From Bacillota bacterium (GTDB taxonomy: Bacteria; Bacillota; Clostridia; Acetivibrionales; DSM-1351), in assembly GCA_023409265.1 (NCBI GenBank), contig JAEYHZ010000048.1, positions 1 through 63,927 of the forward strand: DNA of 63,927 nucleotides, written 5' to 3'. The notes beneath the pieces are model-generated. The model worked only from the letters and a program-made list of their open reading frames with translations. It was not told the DNA's origin and did not search any database. A program made the translations under genes and the position numbers. Shown piece after piece: positions 32,395 to 42,293 of the stretch. How positions within the stretch are numbered: position 1 is the stretch's first letter; every line of letters begins with the position of its first letter.

Positions 32395-34935
32395 GTGTTA
32401 GAGGTAGAAAACCTGAAAGGTATACTTGCCAGTCAAAAAGAAATCGTTTTAAACCTTGAAAGTGAAATATCCAGAATCGAAGAAACAGATCTTTTGAAAG
32501 AAAATCAAAAACTAAATAATGAGCTGGTCCGGTATAGGGAGTTATTTGAAAAAGAGAAAGCCAATAACCGGATAATGTCCGAAGAAAATAAAAACCTCAG
32601 AAACGCCATTTATGAACAGCTCTATAATGAAAAACTTCAAATACTTAACTCTATAAATAAAAAATTAGATATTTATTACAATTCCAGTGTTGAAGGAGAA
32701 ATCAACAGATTAAAAGCTTACGAAAACACTGTAAAAAGCCGTATTGATGACATGACTCGACTGTTGGAGTCTTATAGAATAAATGTTCAGGATGAAATGT
32801 ATTTTCGGATTTCCGAGTTGAGAAAACTTCTGGAGGAGAGGCTGAAACAGGCCCGGGAAGAAATATTAAGGAATTCGAAAGCTTTTGACGAAAATAGAAA
32901 TATTGAATACCAAAAATTAAGGCAGGAGCAGCTTTCGGAAGAAGAGATAAAAGGCAGGATAAAACAGAACAATATTGAGGCTTTTATAGGACTCAATGTT
33001 ATTAATAAACTTGGAATTCTATTACTGATAATTGGTGTTATAACAGCAGCCCAGTTTACATATTTCAGATTGCCGGACCTGCTTAAATGTATTTTCACAT
33101 TTGGTATAGGTATTCTCATGGTGATTGCAGGTGAACTTTTAAATAAAAGAAAGCCAAATGTTTTCTCATTGGGAATAACCAGCGGAGGTTTGGCAATCTT
33201 ATATGTGGCTTTGGCTCTCAGCTATTTTAATTTTAATGTTCTGGAAATGTACCCGGCGCTTGGCCTGTGTATCCTCATAACTGCAGCAGCCTTTGTACTT
33301 TCTCGGAGATATGATTCACAGACCATTTCAATCTTTGCCATGATTGGCGGATACCTTCCACTTCTTTCCATCACCGGAAGTAAAGCAATAGTTTACAGTG
33401 CAATGGTTTATTTTATCGTACTTAATGCTCTGGCACTTGTAATATCAGTAAAAAAAAGATGGATTGTGACAGCATTTTTCGGCTTCTGGCTGAATGTTGC
33501 CGGCTCGGTTTATATACTGTTTATCATGTTTGACGCAAGAACCAGCAGTTCCTCATTTTCATTAGCAGATCTGATTACAATTCTTTATATTGTTTTTGTA
33601 TTTATAATTTATACTCTGATTCCTATGGCCGGAACCTTCAGTAAAAAACTTGCCTTCAGGAACTCAGACATTGTCTTGTTGGCTTTTAATACAGTCATAA
33701 GCAGTCTTTTATTATATCTGGTTTTCTATATTGTGGATCTCGAAAACTACACAGGAATTCTGGCAGTAGCATTTGCTGCAGTTTATATTGCATTGGGACG
33801 CTTTGTTGAAAGCTTTATGGAAAAAGAACGAAAGGCCAGAGCTTTATTTTATATAACAGGCCTCACATTTGTAGTTCTGGTAATACCTTTCCAATTTGAT
33901 AAAATGTGGTTTTCACTGGGATGGTTGATTGAAGGTGTTGTACTTCTTTCTTACGGTATTGTGAAAGAGATACGTAGTTTTAAGAGAGCAGGTACAATAA
34001 TTTCACTTCTATGTCTGGCAGCTTTTCTGCTTATTGATGTTACTCAATTTCATAATTCCCTTTTTACTTATAAATACCTGGCAATAACTGCAGGCAGCAT
34101 AGTGATTTTAGGTTCCTTAATCTATAAAAATAATGTGTCATCCAGGCTTACTAAATTGATTAAGTATATTGCCGTTATAAATATCTGGTGCTTCTCTTTA
34201 TATATTATTGGGACTGAAGTGAGGAACTATTTGTCCGGAGTTTTATTAAAAAGCAGTTTTAGTCTGGATTATCTTATTATCGCTGCTATGATTCTGATTA
34301 GTTTTGCAATAGCTTATATTATACAAAGGATTAAAGTTCTGATTGACAGAGTTCTGAGAATTATATCCTTTATTATCTATATAACAGCGATATTTGCATT
34401 GTATTTGTTAAATTTCCATTCCCCTGTAAAGGGCTGCCTGAGAGATGTTCCTGTAGGCATAAGTGTTTTTGGAACCATCGAACTTGTAGTAATAGCACTG
34501 CTGTCAATGGCGGTAGTCAGGGAATTGGTATTGAATCTGATTACAGAAAAAAAGCTTGGACTGGAATGGTATCCTCTTATTATTTCCTTTTATTTTGTTA
34601 TTATATTGACTCAAAATCTCATAACCCAATATAATCTGGAATTTAATAATGCCATAATAAGTATCGTGTATATTGTGACCGCTCTGGGCTGGATTACTTT
34701 CGGATTTATCAGGAGATATGTATTGATAAGAAGATTCGGCCTCGGCTTATGCATACTCTCGGTAGCAAAACTATTCCTGGTAGACCTTTCTTTCCTCCCA
34801 CAGGGCTACAGGATAGTGTCATATTTTGTATTTGGTTTGACACTTATTGCAATATCCTTCGTTTACCAATACTTCAGTAAAAAAATAAATATTATTGGTG
34901 AGGTAATGCCGGATGAAAATAAGATTAACAGTTAG
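32395..34935 (+). CDS. DUF2339 large polytopic membrane protein
   Basis: About 846 residues. The first 200 form a charged coiled coil (LEVENLKGILASQKEIVL and onward), followed by some 25 hydrophobic segments to the C-terminus, the layout of DUF2339 proteins. GLNVINKLGILLLIIGVI at the start of the membrane part and SFLPQGYRIVSYFVFGL near the end fit this family. No enzymatic motif is visible; the function is unknown, and an envelope or transport role is possible. GGAGG eight bases upstream indicates the GTG at 32395 rather than the ATG at 32350. It overlaps the DUF3999-like gene by 23 bases, which implies a joint function. Confidence 0.8.
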   Translation: MLEVENLKGILASQKEIVLNLESEISRIEETDLLKENQKLNNELVRYRELFEKEKANNRIMSEENKNLRNAIYEQLYNEKLQILNSINKKLDIYYNSSVEGEINRLKAYENTVKSRIDDMTRLLESYRINVQDEMYFRISELRKLLEERLKQAREEILRNSKAFDENRNIEYQKLRQEQLSEEEIKGRIKQNNIEAFIGLNVINKLGILLLIIGVITAAQFTYFRLPDLLKCIFTFGIGILMVIAGELLNKRKPNVFSLGITSGGLAILYVALALSYFNFNVLEMYPALGLCILITAAAFVLSRRYDSQTISIFAMIGGYLPLLSITGSKAIVYSAMVYFIVLNALALVISVKKRWIVTAFFGFWLNVAGSVYILFIMFDARTSSSSFSLADLITILYIVFVFIIYTLIPMAGTFSKKLAFRNSDIVLLAFNTVISSLLLYLVFYIVDLENYTGILAVAFAAVYIALGRFVESFMEKERKARALFYITGLTFVVLVIPFQFDKMWFSLGWLIEGVVLLSYGIVKEIRSFKRAGTIISLLCLAAFLLIDVTQFHNSLFTYKYLAITAGSIVILGSLIYKNNVSSRLTKLIKYIAVINIWCFSLYIIGTEVRNYLSGVLLKSSFSLDYLIIAAMILISFAIAYIIQRIKVLIDRVLRIISFIIYITAIFALYLLNFHSPVKGCLRDVPVGISVFGTIELVVIALLSMAVVRELVLNLITEKKLGLEWYPLIISFYFVIILTQNLITQYNLEFNNAIISIVYIVTALGWITFGFIRRYVLIRRFGLGLCILSVAKLFLVDLSFLPQGYRIVSYFVFGLTLIAISFVYQYFSKKINIIGEVMPDENKINS

Positions 34936-36112
34936 TTGCATATTATTGTTTTTATTTTGTTTTACCTCTATTTACGCTGCTGATTTTATGTATAGCGCCG
35001 ATATTGAAAACAGGGGAGAGAAAAATTATAAGGCTGTGAGACTAAATGCTCATGTATATAATAATATAACTGAAAATATGTCGGATCTGGCTATATTTGA
35101 TAAACAGAATGAGCAAGTACCATACTTTATAAACAGTTTCATCGGAAGTGAAACAGAAACTCAAAAGGCTTATAAACTAAAACAAATCAACTCATTTATT
35201 AAAGATGATTACTATTACTATGACTATACCCTGATGAGTCCGGTAACAGAGGATGTTATTGCCACATCCATTGAGGTTCAAACAAATAACACCGGTTTTG
35301 CAAAGAAGGTTGAACTTTTGGGAGGCTATGACAATATCAACTGGGAAAAAGTTCAGGAGGATACCCTATATAATGTTGATGGCAACAGTAAGCTTGAAAT
35401 AAGCTTTGACGGTACAAAGAAGTATACCTGCTACCGTTTTAAGATATTAAACAATCTTGAAAGGATAGCATTTACTTCAGTCTCATTAAATTACGACAAT
35501 GTGATACAAAAAAAAGACTACTTTATTGAAACCATTTCACCTGAATATTCGGTTGAGGAGCAGGGAAATGTGACTGTTGTCAAGCTTAAAGGTTTGAAGA
35601 ACCTGAAGCTTAACAATATAACTGTAAAAACCGACAGCATATTCAAAAGAAATGTTGACTTTAACGGTACAGTGTCTAAAATGCTTTACAATCTTGAATT
35701 TAAGAATATGAAGTATGAGGATTTAACAATACCGTTTGATTCTTATAGAGTGGAAACCGATGAAGCTGAAATTAAAATAGAGAACAAAGATGATAAACCA
35801 ATTAAAATATCCGGTGTTGAGGCAAAATATCTTGTTGATGAGCTGGTTTTCGAGAATTCTAAAACAGGCGGATATACTTTGAAATATGGTAATAGTGAGT
35901 TAAAGACACCAAAAAGCTACGATATTTCAAATTACAGGGAACAAATTTTAAACGAAGGCTATGACAGATTAAACATAATGCTTATTAAAAAAGAGCCTGC
36001 TTCTGATAACTTTAAAGCATTAAATATTAATTATAAGATGATCTTTAATATTACAATTTTACTAGTTGCAGTAATTATGGGTGTTATCATTTTAAAGAAA
36101 CTGAAAAAATAA
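34913..36112 (+). CDS. DUF3999-like exported, membrane-anchored protein
   Basis: The 399 residues have a signal peptide ending near IYAAD, a beta-rich extracytoplasmic body, and one C-terminal membrane span (FNITILLVAVIMGVIILKKL). Pairing with DUF2339, conserved order and the beginning FMYSADIENRGEKNYKAVRLN fit DUF3999. F5/8-like patches (KKVELLGGYDNINWEKVQ) suggest a jelly-roll fold. Probable role: outer-face partner of the DUF2339 membrane protein. The gene starts within the end of the upstream gene. Confidence 0.75.
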   Translation: MKIRLTVSCILLFLFCFTSIYAADFMYSADIENRGEKNYKAVRLNAHVYNNITENMSDLAIFDKQNEQVPYFINSFIGSETETQKAYKLKQINSFIKDDYYYYDYTLMSPVTEDVIATSIEVQTNNTGFAKKVELLGGYDNINWEKVQEDTLYNVDGNSKLEISFDGTKKYTCYRFKILNNLERIAFTSVSLNYDNVIQKKDYFIETISPEYSVEEQGNVTVVKLKGLKNLKLNNITVKTDSIFKRNVDFNGTVSKMLYNLEFKNMKYEDLTIPFDSYRVETDEAEIKIENKDDKPIKISGVEAKYLVDELVFENSKTGGYTLKYGNSELKTPKSYDISNYREQILNEGYDRLNIMLIKKEPASDNFKALNINYKMIFNITILLVAVIMGVIILKKLKK

Positions 36113-36157
36113 GAAGTTCCAGCATTTAAAATGAATTATATAATCGAGGGTACATAT

Positions 36158-36841
36158 ATGAAAAAAATTTTGGTGGTTGATGATGAGCCATCTTTAAGAG
36201 ATCTCGTAGAGCTGATTTTAAAGAGAGAAAAGTATGAAGTGGCAACTGCTGTCGACGGAAAAACTGCACTGGAATTGGCTGACTCCTTTAAACCCGACCT
36301 TATCTTACTGGATATAATGCTGCCTGATATGAGCGGGCATGAGGTCTGCAAAAGGCTGAACCAGCAAAAGAGAATTCCTACAATAATGGTTACTGCCAAA
36401 CATGAAACAATTGACAAGGTTTTGGGTTTGGAGCTGGGAGCAGATGATTATGTAACAAAGCCCTTTGAGATAATGGAGCTGTTGGCCAGAATTAAAGCCT
36501 TACTAAGAAGGGCAGGCAGGGAGGAAGAGCAGGAAACCGTTACTCATCAGGGGTTAAAAATTGATTTAACAAATATGGCTGTGTATAAGGAGGAAAAGGA
36601 GATAGTTCTTACGGCGAAAGAGTATCAGCTTCTGGAGCTGATGGCCAGAAACAAGAAAAAAACCTTCAGCCGTGATGAGCTTCTTGAAAAGGTTTGGGGA
36701 TATGATTATATGGGAGACAGCCGTGTTGTGGACATCTGTATTGCCCGGCTGAGAAAAAAGATTGAACAGGACAGCACCTGTCCGGTGCACATTTTAACAA
36801 TTTTTGGCTTGGGATACCGTTTCGGAGGAGGTCAGGTCTGA
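36158..36841 (+). CDS. OmpR/PhoB-family response regulator
   Basis: About 227 residues. The receiver domain has VVDDEPSLRDL, Asp in DLILLDIMLPDMSG near residue 51, and DDYVTKPFEIMEL. The C-terminal winged helix has ILTAKEYQLLELMARN, FSRDELLEKVWGYDYMGDSRVVD and LTIFGLGYRF. The start at 36158 is taken because the upstream ATG would add nine residues in front of the beta strand that opens the receiver. It is paired with the histidine kinase at 36888. Targets may include the neighbouring envelope genes. Confidence 0.93.
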   Translation: MKKILVVDDEPSLRDLVELILKREKYEVATAVDGKTALELADSFKPDLILLDIMLPDMSGHEVCKRLNQQKRIPTIMVTAKHETIDKVLGLELGADDYVTKPFEIMELLARIKALLRRAGREEEQETVTHQGLKIDLTNMAVYKEEKEIVLTAKEYQLLELMARNKKKTFSRDELLEKVWGYDYMGDSRVVDICIARLRKKIEQDSTCPVHILTIFGLGYRFGGGQV

Positions 36842-36887
36842 ATAAAATTAAAATTTTTTTAAAGACTTGCCGGAAATGGAGATAAAT

Positions 36888-38282
36888 ATGAGATTTAGTA
36901 CGAGAATGGTTCTGTATTATTCCTTGACTTCTGTAGTGGTTCTCCTTATTGTTGGAGCCGTTGTTATTAAAAGTATTGAGTCCTATTGGATAAATAAAGT
37001 TGATCAACAGCTGGAAGAGCAAAACAGAACCGTACAGGATTATATAAAACAGGTATTTCTCTTCGAAAAAAGCAGTACAAAGGAGCTGAATGAACAGAAT
37101 TCAAAAATGGTAGCTGCAAATTTAAGCTCTGGAATAGGACAGCTTCTGATATATAATAATGATTTACAGCTTCTCAGCGGATTGGTTGATGTTTTTGAAC
37201 ATCCTGATTTTAATATGAAGGATTATCAGAGACAGGTGCTGCAGCCTGCCCGGCAAGGAAATACGGTTAATTACATACAGAATAACATCTATTACCTTGC
37301 TTCACCTGTTGAAATGAACGGTAAAACATTAGGTATTTTAGTTATAAATTACAAGCTCGATTTATTGAATCTCATTTTAAACAAGGTTGTTTTAATTTTG
37401 TGTATTGGTGCAGCTGGGTTCTGTCTTATTATTATAATTATGAGTATTTTTATCTCACGCAAACTGGTTGTTCCTATTAATAAGCTTGTGGCTACAACGG
37501 AAAAATACGCGAAAAGAGAATTTGAAATTGTAAATATTGATCGTAAGGATGAATTGGGTCAATTAAGCAGGAGTATAAACGATATGGGTATGCAGCTTAA
37601 AGATCATATAGACCGGCAAAAGCAATTTGTTTCAAACGTATCACATGAGCTGAGGACTCCATTGGCTGCAATTAAAGGCTATTCAGAATATCTGGCTGAT
37701 GAGGTGCTGGGAGATCCAAGCCTTGACAAAGTTATATATCACTTGAACAATGAGACTTCAAGACTTACAAGCATGGTGAATGATTTACTGCAGATGTCCC
37801 GTCTGGATTCTTTTAAAGAGATATTTACTTTTAGAAAATTAAACCTATCTATCCTTATAAGTGAAACTGCAGAAAAGTTAAGAGATAGAGCTCAGAGTCA
37901 CGGGATTGAATTTTTCTGTGATATATATCCCAACATATTTGTAAATGGGGATAGGGACAAGCTGGTTCAGGTTCTGGTCAATATATTGGATAATTCAATT
38001 AAGTTTTCACCGGGGGAATCTACTGTTAAAATAAATCTTTCAGCAGATAGCAGGAGCTCTATAGTGACAATCACCGATGAAGGTTTGGGTATCCCAAATG
38101 ATGATCTTAATAAGGTTTTTGAACGCTTCTACCGGGGAGTGAATGTAAGCGGAATATCCGGAACAGGCCTGGGACTGGCCATCTGTGAAGAAATTATTGT
38201 GAAGCATAATGGTCAGATTACCATGAATAATGCTGAAAGAGGCGGTACTGAAGTTACAGTCCTTTTACCCTTGGCTAGATAG
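36888..38282 (+). CDS. Sensor histidine kinase (HAMP, HisKA, HATPase)
   Basis: About 464 residues. Two membrane spans (about 10-30 and 165-190) flank an extracellular region of 130 residues. HAMP follows (SRKLVVPINKLVATTEKYAK), then the HisKA box FVSNVSHELRTPLAAIKGY with the phospho-His, and HATPase boxes LVQVLVNILDNSIKFS, DEGLGIP and GTGLGLAIC. GGAG eight bases before the ATG at 36888 fixes the start. It is encoded 46 bases after its OmpR-type partner. The signal is unknown. Confidence 0.93.
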   Translation: MRFSTRMVLYYSLTSVVVLLIVGAVVIKSIESYWINKVDQQLEEQNRTVQDYIKQVFLFEKSSTKELNEQNSKMVAANLSSGIGQLLIYNNDLQLLSGLVDVFEHPDFNMKDYQRQVLQPARQGNTVNYIQNNIYYLASPVEMNGKTLGILVINYKLDLLNLILNKVVLILCIGAAGFCLIIIIMSIFISRKLVVPINKLVATTEKYAKREFEIVNIDRKDELGQLSRSINDMGMQLKDHIDRQKQFVSNVSHELRTPLAAIKGYSEYLADEVLGDPSLDKVIYHLNNETSRLTSMVNDLLQMSRLDSFKEIFTFRKLNLSILISETAEKLRDRAQSHGIEFFCDIYPNIFVNGDRDKLVQVLVNILDNSIKFSPGESTVKINLSADSRSSIVTITDEGLGIPNDDLNKVFERFYRGVNVSGISGTGLGLAICEEIIVKHNGQITMNNAERGGTEVTVLLPLAR

Positions 38283-38413
38283 TGCTGCGTTTTTGTCAGT
38301 GTGGCATATTGTTACAAATTTGATACAACTTTGAATTAAAAGAGAAATAAGCCCAATATATAATGAAATTAACAAGAAACAAAGTAGAGAGATGCATAAA
38401 GGGGGCTTAAAAA

Positions 38414-40069
38414 ATGAAAAGTGTATTTATGGGCAAGAGAAGATTGTGGGTTAGCCGGGTATTAATAATAGTTTTAATTTTAATAGGTTTACTGAGTGGC
38501 TGCGGAAAATCGTCTGATACATCCTATTCCGCCGAAACCTCCACAGCAGGCACTGATGGGGGTAATGAAAACGGAATGGTAAATCCAACAGAGGATGTCT
38601 ATTCTATCGACGAAAACTCAGTCAATATAAGAGGCGATGGAATGCAGGATAGAGTTGAAGCAGAGCTAGATGCAAAAACACAAAATCCAGATTATGGTAA
38701 GGAATATAACGATACTTATTTTAAGGATTACGGAGTGAATCCGTTTAATGATACTCTGGATAAACCCTTATCAACATTCTCATTGGATGTGGATACTGCT
38801 TCATATACAATAGCCAGAAAGTATATTAATTCTGGATCACTTCCTCCAAAAGATTCCATCAGAGTGGAAGAGTTTATAAATTATTTTAAGCGTGATTACC
38901 CTGCACCGGATAAAGATATTTTTTCAATCTACACTGAAATGGCTCCCTCTGCCTTCAACAGAGGCTATCATATTTTAGAGGTTGGCATACAGGGAAAGGC
39001 TGTAGCAGCCTCAAAAATAAAAAGGACAGCTCTGACTTTTGTCATTGATGTCTCAGGTTCCATGGACATGGATAACAGGCTGACACTTGTGAAGAAGAGC
39101 CTGAAAATATTGGTGGATCAGATGGGTGAAAGTGATAAAATCGGAATAGTGGTATATGGTACTAACGGAAGAAAACTGTTGGAGCCTACTAAAGGAGACG
39201 ATAAGGAGCGGATTCTTGAGGCCATAGACCAACTTGAGCCCGAAGGCTCTACCAATGCTGCAGAAGGCCTGATGTTAGGCTATGATATGGCATACAACTC
39301 ATATATAAACAGCGGAAATAACAGAATAATTCTTTGTACCGACGGTGTAGCCAACCAGGGTATTACAAATGCAGAGGATATCTTAAAAATGATCGAGGAC
39401 TATAAGTCAAAGGGAATAACTTTGACTACCCTGGGCTTCGGAATGGATAATTTCAACGACGTTTTCCTGGAAACTCTTGCTGATAAGGGTGACGGAAATT
39501 ATGCATATATTGATACCATGGATGAAGCAGGAAAAATATTTATAGATCAATTGGCCGGCACCCTGGAGGTCATCGCGAAGGATGCCAAAGCTCAGATCGA
39601 ATTTGATAAGGACAGCGTAGAAAGCTACAGGCTTATTGGGTATGAGAACAGAGCATTGAAGGATAAGGATTTTAAAAATAACAGCGTTGATGCAGGTGAG
39701 ATAGGTGCAGGCCATTCAGTCACAGCATTGTATGAAGTGAAGCTGAAAAACACTGCGGGAGATCATGCAGGAGTTGTACGATTGAGATATAAAAATCCGG
39801 AAACTGCCAAAGTAACCGAAGTAAGTAAAAATATCAAATCATCATTGATTCATGACAGCTTTTATAATGCAACCCCGAGGTTCCGTTTTATTACAATGGT
39901 GGCACAGGCTGCGGAAATTCTAAGGGGAAGTCCATGGGCCAGCAATACAAGTCTACAGGATGTATATGACATCCTAAAGAATGATCTTGGTAAACTGGAT
40001 TTGAGTAAAGAGGATACTGAGTTCATTGATTTAATTAAGAAAGCTATGGAGCTGAAAAACAGGGAATAA
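38414..40069 (+). CDS. VWA-domain lipoprotein (YfbK-like)
   Basis: The 551 residues begin with a signal peptide and lipobox LLSGC. A Ser/Thr/Gly-rich linker follows, then a conserved N-terminal part (PLSTFSLDVDTASYTIARKYI) typical of YfbK-like proteins. The von Willebrand A domain has the MIDAS motif DVSGSMD near residue 212, with a further Asp in LCTDGVANQG. A C-terminal DUF3520-type region follows. It is a surface-exposed metal-ion-dependent adhesion or scaffold protein. It lies behind the two-component genes with a 131-bp gap. Confidence 0.88.
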   Translation: MKSVFMGKRRLWVSRVLIIVLILIGLLSGCGKSSDTSYSAETSTAGTDGGNENGMVNPTEDVYSIDENSVNIRGDGMQDRVEAELDAKTQNPDYGKEYNDTYFKDYGVNPFNDTLDKPLSTFSLDVDTASYTIARKYINSGSLPPKDSIRVEEFINYFKRDYPAPDKDIFSIYTEMAPSAFNRGYHILEVGIQGKAVAASKIKRTALTFVIDVSGSMDMDNRLTLVKKSLKILVDQMGESDKIGIVVYGTNGRKLLEPTKGDDKERILEAIDQLEPEGSTNAAEGLMLGYDMAYNSYINSGNNRIILCTDGVANQGITNAEDILKMIEDYKSKGITLTTLGFGMDNFNDVFLETLADKGDGNYAYIDTMDEAGKIFIDQLAGTLEVIAKDAKAQIEFDKDSVESYRLIGYENRALKDKDFKNNSVDAGEIGAGHSVTALYEVKLKNTAGDHAGVVRLRYKNPETAKVTEVSKNIKSSLIHDSFYNATPRFRFITMVAQAAEILRGSPWASNTSLQDVYDILKNDLGKLDLSKEDTEFIDLIKKAMELKNRE

Positions 40070-40088
40070 GCTAATAAACCGTCAACTC

Positions 40089-40145
40089 AAAGATCAGGAA
40101 TCGTAACCGGAAATACTTAGGTTATGGGCCTGGTCTTTATTTTTG
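40089..40145 (+). terminator. Terminator after the VWA lipoprotein gene
   Basis: AAAGATCAGG (40089-40098) pairs with CCTGGTCTTT (40129-40138). The inner GTAACC and GGTTA also pair, and ATTTTT follows. Confidence 0.7.
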
Positions 40146-40186
40146 CCATATAAATTAAATTGGAATGTATATTTTCAACTTTTGTG

Positions 40187-40233
40187 TTGATTTTCTATTA
40201 TATCTGTTATATTATATATATAACAGATATAAT
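40187..40233 (+). promoter_or_regulatory. GntR/YtrA promoter with a perfect 15-bp inverted-repeat operator
   Basis: TTGATT (40187-40192) and TATTAT (40210-40215) are 17 bases apart. ATTATATCTGTTATA (40197-40211) and TATAACAGATATAAT (40219-40233) are exact inverted copies around seven bases. The palindrome covers spacer, -10 and start point of the GntR gene, as for an autorepressor. Confidence 0.8.
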
Positions 40234-40248
40234 ACTGGTGGTGAAAAA

Positions 40249-40632
40249 TTGTACTTAAAAATTGACTTTGAAAGTGAAAAACCCATTTATACACAGCTTA
40301 TGGAACAGATTGTTGAAGGGATTGCAGCAGGAGAGATCATGGAAGGAGAAGCGCTGCCTTCAGTCAGACAGATGGCAGAGGATATAGGTATAAATCTGCA
40401 CACTGTAAATAAAGCCTATGCACTCCTTAAAACTGAAGGTTATATCAAGCTTGACAGAAGAAAAGGAGCAATTATCAACTTGAATTTTCCACAATCTAAA
40501 GAAGCCATAAGAGAAAAGCTGGAAGAAGAACTAAAGGTGGTTTTGGCTGAAGCCTATTGTAAAAAAATCAGCAGGGAAGAGTTAACTGAGATTGTCTGTG
40601 AGATTTATGGTAAGTATGAGAGAAATAAGTAA
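40249..40632 (+). CDS. GntR-family (YtrA subfamily) transcriptional regulator
   Basis: About 127 residues. The winged helix has PIYTQLMEQIVEGIAAGEI, LPSVRQMAEDIGINLHTVNKAYALLKTEGYI and the wing RRKGAIINL. Only a short helical tail of about 40 residues follows, as in the YtrA subfamily that controls ABC transporters or membrane proteins. GGTGGTG five bases upstream supports the TTG at 40249; an ATG at 40165 would place the palindromic promoter inside the coding region. The DUF5808 gene follows after 32 bases and is the probable target. Confidence 0.88.
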   Translation: MYLKIDFESEKPIYTQLMEQIVEGIAAGEIMEGEALPSVRQMAEDIGINLHTVNKAYALLKTEGYIKLDRRKGAIINLNFPQSKEAIREKLEEELKVVLAEAYCKKISREELTEIVCEIYGKYERNK

Positions 40633-40664
40633 AGCAAAGTGCTTTAAAAGTTGAGGTGTTCAAA

Positions 40665-41348
40665 ATGGAATTTATGTCTGCAAGTGTAATAGTGTCTGTT
40701 TTAATTCCTATAATTATCAGTGCTTTAATGGTTATTGTAATAGCCAAAAATACAAAGGAAGAAGATTTTTCCGCTAAAACAACAGAGGATGAGAGGATAA
40801 TAAATAGAAGTGACGACCAGTATTATTTATTCGGTTCCATTTATTATAACAAAAATGATCCTGCTCTCTTCGTTGAAAAGAGGGTTGGAATAGGAACAAC
40901 TCTTAACTTTGCAAAGCCCGCTGCCAAAATTTATATGGGTGTCATTGCAGTTATCGTAATTGGTGTTTTGGCATTGGTTGCATTTATGCCGGGTATGACT
41001 ACTGAACGGCAAGTTGAATTAAAGGATAATGTCATAAGTGTGTCCGGTACCTGGGGAACTAAAATAGATAAGAAAGAAATAAGTGAAGTTGAGCTGGAAA
41101 GTGAACTTCCTGCAGTATTAATGAAAACCAATGGTGCCGATATAGGTAACAAGCTTTATGGACATCACAAACTTCAGGGATATGATGACTCGGTACTCTT
41201 CATGGGAAATAAAAACAAGCCCTATGTTGCAATTTACTTAAAGAGCGGAAGACTTGTTTTAATTAATTATGATGATGAAATAAAGACCCGGAAATTGTAT
41301 GAGAGTATTATAAGCAGTATGGAGTTAAATAGAGTGAATTTTAAATAG
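40665..41348 (+). CDS. DUF5808-type membrane protein
   Basis: About 227 residues. An N-terminal span (VIVSVLIPIIISALMVIVIA) precedes the DUF5808 motif (DDQYYLFGSIYYNKNDPALFVEKR, GIGTTLNFAKP). A second span (IYMGVIAVIVIGVLALVAF) leads to a C-terminal domain with the strand pattern of a PH-like or DUF1648-associated region. YtrA-type regulators are often followed by such proteins, which are thought to act in membrane or cell-wall stress. GAGGTG precedes the ATG at 40665. Function unknown. Confidence 0.75.
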   Translation: MEFMSASVIVSVLIPIIISALMVIVIAKNTKEEDFSAKTTEDERIINRSDDQYYLFGSIYYNKNDPALFVEKRVGIGTTLNFAKPAAKIYMGVIAVIVIGVLALVAFMPGMTTERQVELKDNVISVSGTWGTKIDKKEISEVELESELPAVLMKTNGADIGNKLYGHHKLQGYDDSVLFMGNKNKPYVAIYLKSGRLVLINYDDEIKTRKLYESIISSMELNRVNFK

Positions 41349-41376
41349 TTTAATAAATTCAAAGGCAGGTAATTCT

Positions 41377-42204
41377 ATGTCAAATCAAATAAGCACTGAA
41401 ATACTGGATGTAAATGGGATCCGTGTTTTCAAAGCTCAAGTAGATGATATACCCATTATCTATATGGAACCAGGTATTGCAGTTAATGAAAGAAAACTGG
41501 CTATCTTTCTGAATGGTCTGGGCGGAACAAAGGAATCACTTGTCCCTTACCTAAAAGATATATCTGACCGCGGCTACGTAGCTTTGGCCTTTGATAAATA
41601 TCAGCATGGAGAGAGGGGAAAACCCCATGAAAATATCGTAGACCGTGTATTTTCGAATATGAGGAGATACGGTTGGGTAGTTCTTGGGCAGACCGTCCTT
41701 GACACTGAGAGAATAATAGACTGGGCGGTTGATACGCTTGGAGTAGTTCCTGAAATATATATGGGTGGTATCTCAATGGGTGGAGATATCGCAATAAGTG
41801 TTGCCGGTATAGATAGCAGACTGGTAAGTATTGCTCCAATAACAACCACTCCTGATTGGATGCGCCCGGGTATGCATGAAATTTCCGACCCGTCCAGGTT
41901 AATGAACCCGGGAAAGCCTGATGCATATTCACAGTTCTTTTATGATCAACTGAATCCCATTACAAACCTGAAACGCTATATTGATTGTCCTTCCATGTAT
42001 GTTACACAGGGCAGGGAGGATACTCATATTCCTCCGGAGAATATGGAACGCTTTAAGTTTGAATTGGCGAATCTTTCGCCACAGGCAGCCCAGAGGATTA
42101 AAATAGTGTATGTACCCGGACCCAAAGCAGATCATGGGGATGTTTTCAGAAGGAAGGATGAGTGGTGGGAGGAAATGCTGAATGGTTGGCTGGGCAAAAT
42201 TTGA
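41377..42204 (+). CDS. Alpha/beta-hydrolase-fold protein
   Basis: The 275 residues have an oxyanion-type FLNGLGGTKES, a DKYQHGERG segment, the nucleophile elbow GGISMGGDIA (GxSxG) near residue 131, and a late His in PKADHGDVF. Asp in GREDTHIP fits the third triad member. No signal peptide, so probably a cytosolic esterase or peptidase-like hydrolase. The substrate is unknown. The gene lies 28 bases behind the DUF5808 gene and may share its transcript. Confidence 0.82.
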   Translation: MSNQISTEILDVNGIRVFKAQVDDIPIIYMEPGIAVNERKLAIFLNGLGGTKESLVPYLKDISDRGYVALAFDKYQHGERGKPHENIVDRVFSNMRRYGWVVLGQTVLDTERIIDWAVDTLGVVPEIYMGGISMGGDIAISVAGIDSRLVSIAPITTTPDWMRPGMHEISDPSRLMNPGKPDAYSQFFYDQLNPITNLKRYIDCPSMYVTQGREDTHIPPENMERFKFELANLSPQAAQRIKIVYVPGPKADHGDVFRRKDEWWEEMLNGWLGKI

Positions 42205-42293
42205 AATGCCGTAACAGTTAAGAGCATTAGATGGGATACCTTTACCAACAAAATTATATTATGTGCCAGGAAATAAATATAATGTACTGAGCC

